A stretch of 64,000 bases of DNA from Labia minor (lineage: Eukaryota; Arthropoda; Insecta; Dermaptera; Spongiphoridae). The stretch spans positions 76,539,034-76,603,033 of the forward strand of contig OY720345.1 in assembly GCA_963082975.1 (NCBI GenBank). Reading direction: 5' to 3'. A program made the position numbers and the translations under genes. Shown here in pieces: positions 1-9,170 of this stretch (positions within the stretch are counted from its first letter, which is position 1; each line of letters starts with the position of its first letter). The notes beneath the pieces are model-generated. The model saw nothing but the letters and a program-made list of their open reading frames with translations, was not told the DNA's origin and searched no databases.

Positions 1-190
1 CGTCCACTTTGAAGACCAAGAACGCAATGGGTGGACAATATAAAAAGGGACGTGAGAGAGATAGGAGAAGGTAGGAATTGGATGGTTGTCTTTCAGGATA
101 GGGACAGTTGAAGAAATGTAGTTGCTGCAGCCAAGAACCTTCGACTTTTGTAGATCCACAGCGTTAGAAAGATAGATAAAATAAAATTAA
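1..190 (+). mobile_element. RTE-like non-LTR retrotransposon, 3' end fragment
   Basis: Matches the 3' ends of the longer copies at 21631-22150 and 27245-27812: the same run through GGACAGTTG, GTTGCTGC(A/G)GCCAAGAAC and a terminal GATAGATA tail. It is cut by the window edge. A short GATA microsatellite tail on every copy is typical of RTE-type target-primed insertions. No coding potential remains here. Confidence 0.75.
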
Positions 191-931
191 TAAAACATAA
201 AATTAAATTTAACATAAACAGAAAATTCAGAATAATTAATAACTTATAATCACTGTCCAAATGATATTTGCAGGGAAGATTTTAAGGAGTAAAAAAAACA
301 TTGACTTTCCTCTCCTATTTAGTATGATAGAATATTAGCTATTAACTAAATAATTATTTTTTATTTTAAAAGAAATATATAAATATATATATTATTTCGA
401 TTTATTATTAATTTTATAAAAAAAGGATGCTTAATGATTTAATTGAGTATCCATTTAAATTTAAAATAAATAATGATCGTGGTGTAAATCCTGACAGACA
501 AATAATTAAGTCTGTGTACTAATCCAAATAATCACTGAAGTTTATCCCTTAACTGAACACATGAGTTGATGGGCTAGCCCTTTTCACTTAGCCACAAGAG
601 CTAACCACTATTAAATCAATTTGAAAAAGGATTAATATATTTTAACAAAACACTTGGTTCAACTTACAAAACTACAATTTACAATTTAGAATTGTTCAAA
701 TATAATAAGTTTCAACAGATTTCAACTTTACTTTATTATTATACGAATTTACCTTTGTCATTTTTATTTCATTCTTTTAATTTTTTAATTCGTATTATTA
801 GGAAAAAAATGAAAAGAAATTGCAGATAGGTTTTTCTTTTAAGAATATAAAAATCAACTTTAATGATAAATTTCTATGATCATTTTTTTTTAAATAGATT
901 GCATATTTAATTTAACTCGATTTTTACCACT
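191..931. other. AT-rich stretch, no gene seen
   Basis: Long A/T runs with no credible ORF. The only less AT-rich part is about 541-605. On the minus strand it contains AGTGGTTAGC, reminiscent of a tRNA A-box, so it may be a decayed tRNA-derived SINE head. No B-box could be placed, so no RNA gene is called. Confidence 0.4.
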
Positions 932-990
932 TCACATGTGAAATTTGGTGTGAAAACAATACCTCCCTTACTATCGTCGGTCGGTAAAAA
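932..990 (-). mobile_element. Helentron-like family A, 5'-terminal fragment
   Basis: Reverse complement of the first ~60 bases of family A (TTTTTACCGACCGACG, then GGGAGGTATTGTTTTCACACC). The rest of the element is absent. It lies head-to-head with the full copy that starts at 1401. Confidence 0.8.
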
Positions 991-1400
991 GAGAAAAACA
1001 TTTCAATAATATAAGTATACAAATTAAAAAGAAGAAATAAACATAGTTTTGATGGTTTAATCATTGAAGGAGGAAGACATCATAAGAATATAATAATATT
1101 TAATTTGTATTTTTAATGAATTATTAATAAATAAACCATTTATATATATATATATATAAAATTTCACGAACTCTTTTTAAAAATTAATCTTATTAAGGTT
1201 TATATTATATTTTTAAATTCAATTTTGGTTCTTTTTAAAATTTTATAAAATTAAAAAAATAATTGTTTTCTATTGTATAATTTAATTTTAATCAATTCTG
1301 CACTCTTCTCAACATGAATATGAAAAGTCAAACGAATAAAATAGAGAACAAAATAATGAAATTCAAATTTCTTTAAATTAAATATCTCATATAAGTATAT

Positions 1401-2020
1401 TTACCGACCGACGATAGTAAGGGTGGTATTGTTTTCACACCAAATTTCACATGTGGAGATTTTTACATTTCTCCACGAATCATGCATTTTCTTAACAGAA
1501 AAAAGTATTTTTAGCATGATGTCTGTCCGTCTGACCGTCCGTATAGATGTGTACAGCCTGAACGGCTCAACCGATTTTGATGAAATTTGGTATATTTACT
1601 TAATGCATCAGTGGGATGAATGGATCAACTTTTGGTGTATATCCGGAAACCGGAAGTGGTAGTATTAGCGATCGACGATAGGAAGGGAAGGGTTATTTTC
1701 ACACCAAATTTCACATGAGATTTTTTTATATATCACCACGAATCATACACTTTGTATTGGTTTTATTCTCGGGAAAATCATATTTATTAGTTTTTTCGTG
1801 ATTTAAAATTATATGACATCATCCAGCCATTCATGACGTCACAGCCTGGTCTTACATATATATTATAAATAAAATAAAATTAAAAATATTTATGTTATAT
1901 GCCTATCTGTTTTTTATTACATTAATAGATATATTAAAATTATTTGAAATTGTTTCTGTAGCTGAAAATTAATTTACTTCAAACCGTCGGTCGGTTCGGA
2001 CCTGGCCACAGGTCAACTTA
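1401..2020 (+). mobile_element. Helentron-like non-autonomous repeat, family A
   Basis: Near full-length copy. The 5' end has TTACCGACCGACG, whose inverted repeat CGTCGGTCGGT sits near the 3' end. The 3' end carries a perfect hairpin, GACCTG/CAGGTC around GCCA, at 1999-2014, a few bases before the terminus. A short GTCY tract (GTCTGTCCGTCTG) is in the 5' third. No TIRs at the very ends and no clear target duplication were seen. This layout matches DINE-1/HINE elements, non-autonomous derivatives of Helentrons; that assignment is inference from structure. No protein is encoded. Confidence 0.75.
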
Positions 2021-2154
2021 TTTTTTTTATTTGAAACTATGTTTTTAATAAATCATTTTATACTTTATTTTAATTTTTCTGTTGAAGTGATTGGTAAGGT
2101 TATTTTTATTAAAAAAAATGTGCCTAATAATATAATACATTTTTTCATAATATA

Positions 2155-2772
2155 CAGCAAGACCCTCGATTAACGCGGAGTATACGTTCCATTAAAGTAG
2201 AGCGTTATATCATGTAAATAATGGGGTTAAGGGAAGATTAGTAGAAAATTGGTCAGGTATTATACAATTAAATTAATTAATTATGTTTTTTATAATAATA
2301 AAACAATCAAGATGGCATCTAATGTAATTCGGGATTTTCTTTTGAAAAGTGGATAAAGCATCCATTCTTTGAACTCCTGAGAAAATTTGGTCATTTTCGA
2401 TAAACTGCTTCATAATTTCTCTTATAGAGATCAAACTGGTATTTAGATACGCTGTTGAAAGTTCCTCTTTTGCTTTCTTCTGAATTACTACTTTCAATAT
2501 TTTTGTGTTGTTCTTGATTCGCTAATTTCTCGAGCTCCTCATTGGAAAGACTTGCTGCTTTTTTCCTGCACTATTTTTTCAACAACTTTCACATTTACCT
2601 CATCTAAATTTATTCTTAGAATAACGTCTACAAATGTTTGAAAAGATTCGTTGATATAATACCATAGGAAAGAAGAAATACAATTACGTCTAACGCTGAG
2701 TGCAATTTCGGGGAATCCCACAATTCAAATAAAAGAGCATTTAACCGTACAACGTTAAGCCGGGTCTTAATG
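2155..2772 (-). mobile_element. pogo/Tigger-like DNA transposon remnant
   Basis: About 618 bp flanked by TA on both sides. Imperfect terminal inverted repeats: CAGCAAGACCCTCGATTAACG on the left, and CATTAAGACCCGGCTTAACG as the reverse complement of the right end. Minus-strand reading frames between the ends resemble the acidic, coiled C-terminal tail of Tigger transposases (LSNEELEKLANQEQ, and QRMDALSTFQKKIPNY in another frame), broken by stops and frameshifts. No catalytic DDE segment is left. Family assignment rests on the TA duplication, TIR style and tail, so it is moderate. Confidence 0.6.
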
Positions 2773-2774
2773 TA

Positions 2775-3173
2775 TTTACCTATTAAATTAATAATAAAAA
2801 TTAAAAGAAATCAATAGAATTTTATCTAAATAGACTTAAAAATTTTATAATAAAATATCTTTATTAATTTAGGAGAGAGATTAAGAATATTTTTTTCCTT
2901 AATTAGCAATTAATGAAGTTAGTAATACAAAAAGTAAATTGTTAGTTAAAAAGTTAAACGAGTCTTTTATATACCATATTTATATATATATACATTTTTT
3001 TCTATAATGAAAGACGAATAATAATTATACGTACATAGGGTGTCAAACTGTTGATATAGGCATTCCTTTGATATGAAAACATCAATAACTTCTAAAGAAT
3101 GTTAGATAATAACTCGAGGCAAAATTTACATTCAAATCATCTTTACCTTCATTAAAATTTCAATATATATATA
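2775..3173. other. AT-rich spacer, no gene seen
   Basis: No ORF or recognisable repeat apart from short TA tracts at 2980-3000 and 3162-3174. The latter is the insertion site of the LTR array. Confidence 0.4.
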
Positions 3174-3522
3174 TGTAATATTACTCTATTATTTTGAATA
3201 TTCCCCGCGCACCGATGGTGGCGCTCTGATTGGATAGAAAGAGAGGAGTTAAAATTTTGATATTTGACAGATGTATTGGAGTTTGATTTGTGATATGATA
3301 TACCTAAAAGAATCTTGAAGAGGCAATATTTGGGTAAACAAAATATAATAAAAGGCTTTAAATGTTGTTTCTTCTGATTTTGCAGGTAATATTGTAATAA
3401 ACATTATATATTTTTGTACCTTAATTATAATAATAAAAAGAACTTCTGATTTTGCAGATGAAAACGCAATTAAGTCTTTTATTTCATATAAAACCCACTA
3501 AAATAGATAGATCATTATTATA
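3174..3522 (+). repeat. LTR copy 1 of the tandem array
   Basis: About 349 bp beginning TGTAATATTAC and ending near GATCATTATTATA. It contains a GT-AG pair at 3386-3457 flanked by 15-bp direct repeats, and several AATAAA-like motifs. It is the same as 4624-4972 and 6074-6422 wherever I compared them. Confidence 0.6.
3386..3457 (+). other. Possible 72-bp intron inside the LTR
   Basis: The 15-mer CTTCTGATTTTGCAG occurs at 3371-3385 and again at 3443-3457. The interval between them starts GTAATA and ends TTTTGCAG, so it has GT-AG ends with a pyrimidine-leaning 3' side. Removing it would leave one copy of the 15-mer followed by ATG. The same arrangement recurs in the other two LTRs. Splicing is inferred only from the motif. 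Confidence 0.3.
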
Positions 3523-3615
3523 AAACAACATTTTTGCCAAGATAAAATATAAATAAATAAAAATAATGGAAAAGCTAATATTGTGAGAGACCTTGATACT
3601 ATTAATCAACTTTAC

Positions 3616-4563
3616 ATGCAATTCAAAGAAGTGGAACAAAATGAAATCGAATATAAAGAAAAATATGATAATATTTTAATAGAAGAATTGAATATAGAAA
3701 AAAAAGAAGAGGTAGAAGTGCCAGAAAAAGAAGATAGATGTACCAGAAAAGAAAGAAGAGAAGATAGAAGAACCAGAAAAGAAAGAAGAGAAGATAGAAG
3801 AACCAGGAAAGAAGAAGAGAAGATAAAAGTACCAAAAAGGGAAGAAGAAAAAGAAGATGCTGAAGCTAAAGCAAGGAAAGGAAAAGAAGGAGCCGATTCT
3901 AAGGCAAAGAAAGAAAGAGAAGAAGCTGAAGCTAAAGCAAAGAAAGAAAAAGAAGATGCTGAAGCTAAAGCAAAGAAAGAAAAAGAAGATGCTGTAGCTA
4001 AAGCAAAGAAAGAAAAAGAAGAAGCCGAATTAAAGGCAAAGAAAGAAAAAGAAGAAGCTGAAGCTAAAGCAAGGAAAGGAAAAGAAGGAGCCGATTCTAA
4101 GGCAAAGAAAGAAAGAGAAGAAGCTGAAGCTAAAGCAAAGAAAGAAAAAGAAGATGCTGAAGCTAAAGCAAAGAAAGAAAAAGAAGATGCTGTAGCTAAA
4201 GCAAAGAAAGAAAAAGAAGGAGCCGATTCTAAGGCAAAGAAAGAAAGAGAAGAAGCTGAAGCTAAAGCAAAGAAAGAAAAAGAAGATGCTGTAGCTAAAG
4301 CAAAGAAAGAAAAAGAAGAAGCCGAATTAAAGGCAAAGAAAGAAAAAGAAGAAGCCGATTCTAAGGCAAAGAAAGAAAAAGAAGAAGCCGAATTTAAGGC
4401 AAAGAAAGAAAAAGAAGAAGCCGATTCTAAGGCAAAGAAAGAAAAAGAAGAAGCCGAATTTAAGGCAAAGAAAGAAAAAGATGAAGCCGAATTTAAGGCA
4501 AAGAAAGAAAAAGAAGAAGCCGAAGCTAAAGGCAAAGAAAGAAAAAGAAGAAACAGAAACTGA
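3616..4563 (+). CDS. Lys/Glu/Ala-rich repeat protein, internal region copy 1
   Basis: An open frame encodes about 315 residues from the first in-frame ATG (MQFKEVEQNEI...). The frame is open upstream to about 3553 but has no earlier ATG; 3583 is GTG, an unlikely eukaryotic start, so an upstream spliced start is possible. The first ~80 residues are charged, with the repeat RTRKERRED. The rest is about twenty imperfect 11-residue modules of the type KAKKEKEEAEA, with variants such as KARKGKEGADS and FKAKKEKEEAE. This predicts a long single alpha helix or coiled coil, as in TolA-like or myosin-type helices. No signal peptide, membrane segment, zinc knuckle or enzyme motif is visible. It occupies the gag position between the two LTRs, but no gag homology was recognised. 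The antisense frames are shadows of the repeat. Confidence 0.5.
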   Translation: MQFKEVEQNEIEYKEKYDNILIEELNIEKKEEVEVPEKEDRCTRKERREDRRTRKERREDRRTRKEEEKIKVPKREEEKEDAEAKARKGKEGADSKAKKEREEAEAKAKKEKEDAEAKAKKEKEDAVAKAKKEKEEAELKAKKEKEEAEAKARKGKEGADSKAKKEREEAEAKAKKEKEDAEAKAKKEKEDAVAKAKKEKEGADSKAKKEREEAEAKAKKEKEDAVAKAKKEKEEAELKAKKEKEEADSKAKKEKEEAEFKAKKEKEEADSKAKKEKEEAEFKAKKEKDEAEFKAKKEKEEAEAKGKERKRRNRN

Positions 4564-4612
4564 CCCCATTGTTAAATGCACTTGATTCTTAATTCGAACT
4601 ACGTTCTCCCTT

Positions 4613-4623
4613 AAGGGGGGAGA
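4613..4623 (+). promoter_or_regulatory. Polypurine tract before the middle LTR
   Basis: AAGGGGGGAGA lies directly before TGTAATATTAC, the position of the plus-strand primer in LTR elements. The same tract is at 6063-6073 before the last LTR. Confidence 0.55.
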
Positions 4624-4972
4624 TGTAATATTACTCTATTATTTTGAATATTCCCCGCGCACCGATGGTGGCGCTCTGATTGGATAGAAAGAGAGGAGTT
4701 AAAATTTTGATATTTGACAGATGTATTGGAGTTTGATTTGTGATATGATATACCTAAAAGAATCTTGAAGAGGCAATATTTGGGTAAACAAAATATAATA
4801 AAAGGCTTTAAATGTTGTTTCTTCTGATTTTGCAGGTAATATTGTAATAAACATTATATATTTTTGTACCTTAATTATAATAATAAAAAGAACTTCTGAT
4901 TTTGCAGATGAAAACGCAATTAAGTCTTTTATTTCATATAAAACCCACTAAAATAGATAGATCATTATTATA
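4624..4972 (+). repeat. LTR copy 2 (shared middle LTR)
   Basis: Same sequence as 3174-3522. It would serve as 3' LTR of the first internal region and 5' LTR of the second. Confidence 0.6.
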
Positions 4973-5065
4973 AAACAACATTTTTGCCAAGATAAAATAT
5001 AAATAAATAAAAATAATGGAAAAGCTAATATTGTGAGAGACCTTGATACTATTAATCAACTTTAC

Positions 5066-6013
5066 ATGCAATTCAAAGAAGTGGAACAAAATGAAATCGA
5101 ATATAAAGAAAAATATGATAATATTTTAATAGAAGAATTGAATATAGAAAAAAAAGAAGAGGTAGAAGTGCCAGAAAAAGAAGATAGATGTACCAGAAAA
5201 GAAAGAAGAGAAGATAGAAGAACCAGAAAAGAAAGAAGAGAAGATAGAAGAACCAGGAAAGAAGAAGAGAAGATAAAAGTACCAAAAAGGGAAGAAGAAA
5301 AAGAAGATGCTGAAGCTAAAGCAAGGAAAGGAAAAGAAGGAGCCGATTCTAAGGCAAAGAAAGAAAGAGAAGAAGCTGAAGCTAAAGCAAAGAAAGAAAA
5401 AGAAGATGCTGAAGCTAAAGCAAAGAAAGAAAAAGAAGATGCTGTAGCTAAAGCAAAGAAAGAAAAAGAAGAAGCCGAATTAAAGGCAAAGAAAGAAAAA
5501 GAAGAAGCTGAAGCTAAAGCAAGGAAAGGAAAAGAAGGAGCCGATTCTAAGGCAAAGAAAGAAAGAGAAGAAGCTGAAGCTAAAGCAAAGAAAGAAAAAG
5601 AAGATGCTGAAGCTAAAGCAAAGAAAGAAAAAGAAGATGCTGTAGCTAAAGCAAAGAAAGAAAAAGAAGGAGCCGATTCTAAGGCAAAGAAAGAAAGAGA
5701 AGAAGCTGAAGCTAAAGCAAAGAAAGAAAAAGAAGATGCTGTAGCTAAAGCAAAGAAAGAAAAAGAAGAAGCCGAATTAAAGGCAAAGAAAGAAAAAGAA
5801 GAAGCCGATTCTAAGGCAAAGAAAGAAAAAGAAGAAGCCGAATTTAAGGCAAAGAAAGAAAAAGAAGAAGCCGATTCTAAGGCAAAGAAAGAAAAAGAAG
5901 AAGCCGAATTTAAGGCAAAGAAAGAAAAAGATGAAGCCGAATTTAAGGCAAAGAAAGAAAAAGAAGAAGCCGAAGCTAAAGGCAAAGAAAGAAAAAGAAG
6001 AAACAGAAACTGA
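5066..6013 (+). CDS. Lys/Glu/Ala-rich repeat protein, internal region copy 2
   Basis: The predicted protein is identical to that of 3616-4563, displaced by exactly 1450 bp, including the irregular order of the 11-residue modules. Such repeats normally drift quickly by slippage, so identity across ~950 bp implies very recent duplication or duplicated assembly. The start choice and structural features are as for copy 1: first in-frame ATG at 5066, GTG at 5033. Confidence 0.5.
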   Translation: MQFKEVEQNEIEYKEKYDNILIEELNIEKKEEVEVPEKEDRCTRKERREDRRTRKERREDRRTRKEEEKIKVPKREEEKEDAEAKARKGKEGADSKAKKEREEAEAKAKKEKEDAEAKAKKEKEDAVAKAKKEKEEAELKAKKEKEEAEAKARKGKEGADSKAKKEREEAEAKAKKEKEDAEAKAKKEKEDAVAKAKKEKEGADSKAKKEREEAEAKAKKEKEDAVAKAKKEKEEAELKAKKEKEEADSKAKKEKEEAEFKAKKEKEEADSKAKKEKEEAEFKAKKEKDEAEFKAKKEKEEAEAKGKERKRRNRN

Positions 6014-6073
6014 CCCCATTGTTAAATGCACTTGATTCTTAATTCGAACTACGTTCTCCCTTAAGGGGGGAGA

Positions 6074-6422
6074 TGTAATATTACTCTATTATTTTGAATA
6101 TTCCCCGCGCACCGATGGTGGCGCTCTGATTGGATAGAAAGAGAGGAGTTAAAATTTTGATATTTGACAGATGTATTGGAGTTTGATTTGTGATATGATA
6201 TACCTAAAAGAATCTTGAAGAGGCAATATTTGGGTAAACAAAATATAATAAAAGGCTTTAAATGTTGTTTCTTCTGATTTTGCAGGTAATATTGTAATAA
6301 ACATTATATATTTTTGTACCTTAATTATAATAATAAAAAGAACTTCTGATTTTGCAGATGAAAACGCAATTAAGTCTTTTATTTCATATAAAACCCACTA
6401 AAATAGATAGATCATTATTATA
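6074..6422 (+). repeat. LTR copy 3 (3' LTR)
   Basis: Third occurrence of the TGTAATATTAC repeat. It ends where a (TA)n tract begins (6421-6440), matching the TA-rich sequence left of copy 1. Confidence 0.6.
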
Positions 6423-6952
6423 TATATATATATATATATAAATACTTGTATACAATGAATGAAAAGAAATTCAATATTTTTGGAATCTCTCAATCATAAA
6501 TTTATTTGTAATTAAATTTTTTTTTTTCCTTTTAAAAATTAAAATCATAATTATTTTTCTTTTCTTTCATTATATTAGTGAATATTTTGGAAAATGTTAC
6601 TTGTTAGATTTATTTACCATGATATAAATTTAAATTTTTATTTCAATCTTGAGTTAAAAAAAAATAATATAATAAGAATAAGAGTTTTAGTTTCTGAACA
6701 AACTTGACCAATCTGTCTACATGTGTCATGTATTTTGTTGCTAGGTATATAAAATGGAAGTTTCTCGAAACATTCTTGGAGGTTCAGCATTCTTAGGTGA
6801 CATACCACACACATACAAACACACACACACCCTACAGGTCAATACTAAACCTATTCAAATAAACTATTCAAAGTATGAGAATATTAAAAACATTTATTTA
6901 CTTATGTCACAATAAATCTATTTAAATTATAAATTAAAATTATCTCTGTTTT
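6423..6952. other. AT-rich stretch, no gene seen
   Basis: Contains (TA)n at 6421-6440 and a short CA-rich tract near 6812-6830. No supported gene. Confidence 0.4.
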
Positions 6953-7555
6953 TTACCGACCGACGATCGTAAGGGAGGTATTGTATTCACACCAAATTTC
7001 CCATGTTGAGATTTTTACATATATCCCCACGAATCATGGATTTTCTTAACAGAAAAAAGTATTTTTAGCATGATTTCTGTCCGTCCGTCTGTGTGTTCGT
7101 ATAGATGTGCACAGCTTGAACGGCTCAACGGATTTTGATAAAATTTTATATATTTACTTAATACTTAAACTTTTAGTGTATATCCGGAAACCCGAAGTGG
7201 TAGTATTACCGATCGACGGAAGGAAGGGAAGGATTATTTTCACACCAAATTTCACATGAGGAGATTTTTTTGCATATCTCCACGAATCATGCATTTAGTA
7301 TTGGTCTTAACATCGGGAAAAAACATCTTCATTAGTTTTTTCTTAATTTAAAATTATATGACGTCATCCAGCCATTCATGACGTTACAGCCAGCGCCTCC
7401 TTATATATTATAAATAAGATAAAATTAAAAATATTTATGTTATATCCATATCTGTTTTTTATTACATTAATTGATACATTTAAATTATTTGAAATTGTTT
7501 CTGTAGCTGAAAATTAATTTATTTCAAACCATCGGTCGGCCACAGGTCAACTTAT
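6953..7555 (+). mobile_element. Helentron-like family A copy
   Basis: Aligns with the copy at 1401-2020 through the ACCGACCGACG start, the GTCCGTCCGTCTGTGT core, the CCGGAAACCCGAAGTGG block and the distal TGACGTCA. The 3' end is shortened: the subterminal repeat runs straight into GGCCACAGGTC, so one arm of the terminal hairpin is lost. Confidence 0.75.
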
Positions 7556-8200
7556 TATAAATAGGGGAGAGTTTTTTTTCAATTTGTTTTTTTTTGTTCT
7601 AATTTATTTATATTTATGAATTATTGTCAAAATTTTACTTTATGTTTCTACAACTTTTGTCTACATTATTGAACAATTTTCAATTTCATATCCATTACAG
7701 AAAAATTAAAAAAAAAATATTTGGTAGACTTGTATCTCCTCACAAAATATTGTCCTGCTTAGGATAGTTAAAAATAAACGTGAAAAGTTAAATAAATTAA
7801 TTACAATATATTTGGAATTGATTTTTTTTTTTCAAGATAAGAAAATGAATTCAAGTGATAAGTTATTAAAAGTAAAGTGAAAAAACAATTAAAAATAAAT
7901 ATTTTTTTAAATTTTTTTTTAAACGAACTGATTTAGTCTTTCTTTATATTGTTTCCAATCCTTTCCATTTAAGTCAGTTATGCCTAATAAGCTCCTAAAA
8001 GAACAAATAATAAGTATTAATAAACAGAGGTAAGTAACGTAGATTAAATAAAAACCCGAATATATTTTTGTAAAATAAAAGTTAGATTTGTGTCCCAAGG
8101 TGTACCATATACAAATTTTGAAACTTTAGAATGTTAAGCTTAACACCATAACAATTATTATTTTAAATAGAATTCCTTCATCCAAATAAATTTGATTTTT
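7556..8200. other. AT-rich stretch with one weak exon candidate
   Basis: Mostly homopolymeric A/T. The only notable item is the short open segment at 7974-8029, listed separately. Confidence 0.4.
7974..8029 (+). CDS. Weak candidate exon
   Basis: A 56-nt open segment follows a pyrimidine-rich acceptor-like stretch (TTTCCATTTAAG) and ends CAGAG before GTAAGT, a consensus 5' splice site. It reads SVMPNKLLKEQ and onward, with an ATG at 7980. Open frames this short are common by chance here, so support comes mainly from the donor. No homology recognised. Confidence 0.2.
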
Positions 8201-8400
8201 TGAATGATCAGGGGAGGGGGGTGAGTAAGAGTAAGGGAATGGATGGAAAGACGTCAATGGGTAAAGGACATGATTCCTCCAGGTAGAAGAAGGATTTAGA
8301 AGAAATCATGAGCTCACGTAAGGGCAGGGACGCCAATCCCTGAAATAGAATTCTTTTCTACTGGGTTTATAGAAAAGAATCTACTCGCTACCCGGGATAT
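8201..8400. other. Less AT-rich block, unassigned
   Basis: Composition differs from the flanks (GGGGAGGGGGG, GGCAGGGACGCC, CTACCCGGG). No ORF, TIR or poly-A tail could be assigned. It may be a decayed SINE or other repeat. Confidence 0.3.
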
Positions 8401-8775
8401 TATTTTTAAATTTATTAAAAAATAATTTTAGATCATAATCATCCTATATATGTTATTACATCTTTTATATACCATATATTTATATTTTTCTTATCCCGAT
8501 AATTTATATACTTTTTATCCAAGGGCTTCCCTTTGTCAAGACACCGTTTAGTAGTCCTAGACTACTTTACTGTAGTAAAAATCTTAATTTTTAATCTCCT
8601 TTGTCAATTGAATCCAAACACATTTGACAATTTTTTTATGCTGTCATTTCTTTACATCTGCAAGAACTAAGGGTTAATTTAAAAATTAAGGTCAAAAAAT
8701 ACCGAGGGGTCTTCCTTATGTTAATTAGTTAGACATCAAAATTACAATTTACCTAAATATAATTAAAATTAGGTA

Positions 8776-9170
8776 ATTGTCCAGATTAGTTGTCATGTCA
8801 TGGATTTGTAGAAAACTTCACCAATGGATTACTTTGTTAATTCCAAAGAAACTTTCCTTATCCAATTTTACCGGGTCGCTTCTATTATAGTTTACTAGAT
8901 AAAAAAATATTAAAATTTGCATATAAATCAATTGATATTCTATTTATCCTGTTTTATTCATTTGAGCAGCAGAGGGCTACACTAATTTTCGTGGTTTTTT
9001 TGGATATAGAAAAATTAAAAATTTATTAATTATATAATTTCCCTGTATCCAAACCGAACCGAAAAAACTGAAAAATGAATAATGAATAATTAGTGAAATA
9101 ATGAATAAAACATTACTTAATGGCTGTACATTACGACGTTCAATTCTTTCAATTACTTTTGACATTTACT
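8776..9170 (-). mobile_element. Long-TIR MITE, truncated copy
   Basis: Homologous to 61425-61867 in opposite orientation. It has the same terminal arm (GTCATGTCATGGATTTGTA...CCAAAGAAACTTTCCTTAT), the same arm boundary near GTTTACTAGATAAA, and the internal AACCGAACCGAAAAAACTG and AAACATTACTTAATGGCT blocks. The second terminal arm is missing. No coding capacity. Confidence 0.6.

Larger units (their letters stand above)
3174..6422 (+). mobile_element. Tandem LTR-internal-LTR-internal-LTR array (non-autonomous LTR retrotransposon)
   Basis: A 1450-bp unit occurs twice (3174-4623 and 4624-6073), followed by a third copy of its first ~348 bp (6074-6422). The repeated end begins TGTAATATTAC and is preceded, at the second and third occurrences, by a purine tract AAGGGGGGAGA. 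That is the geometry of a polypurine tract next to a 3' LTR. The simplest reading is one LTR element with two internal regions sharing a middle LTR. The insertion sits in a (TA)n tract, so the target duplication cannot be resolved. No gag zinc knuckle, protease, RT or integrase is present, so it would be non-autonomous. No primer-binding site was recognised, which is the main weakness of the LTR interpretation. The two units appear identical, implying a very recent event or an assembly artefact. Confidence 0.65.

Noticed and set aside
3612-4535. 307-codon minus-strand ORF opposite the Lys/Glu-rich frame (also 5062-5985)
   Set aside because: Ser/Phe/Ala-rich mirror of the GAAAAAGAAG-type repeat; codon periodicity and composition fit the plus strand, and no start context or signals were seen.
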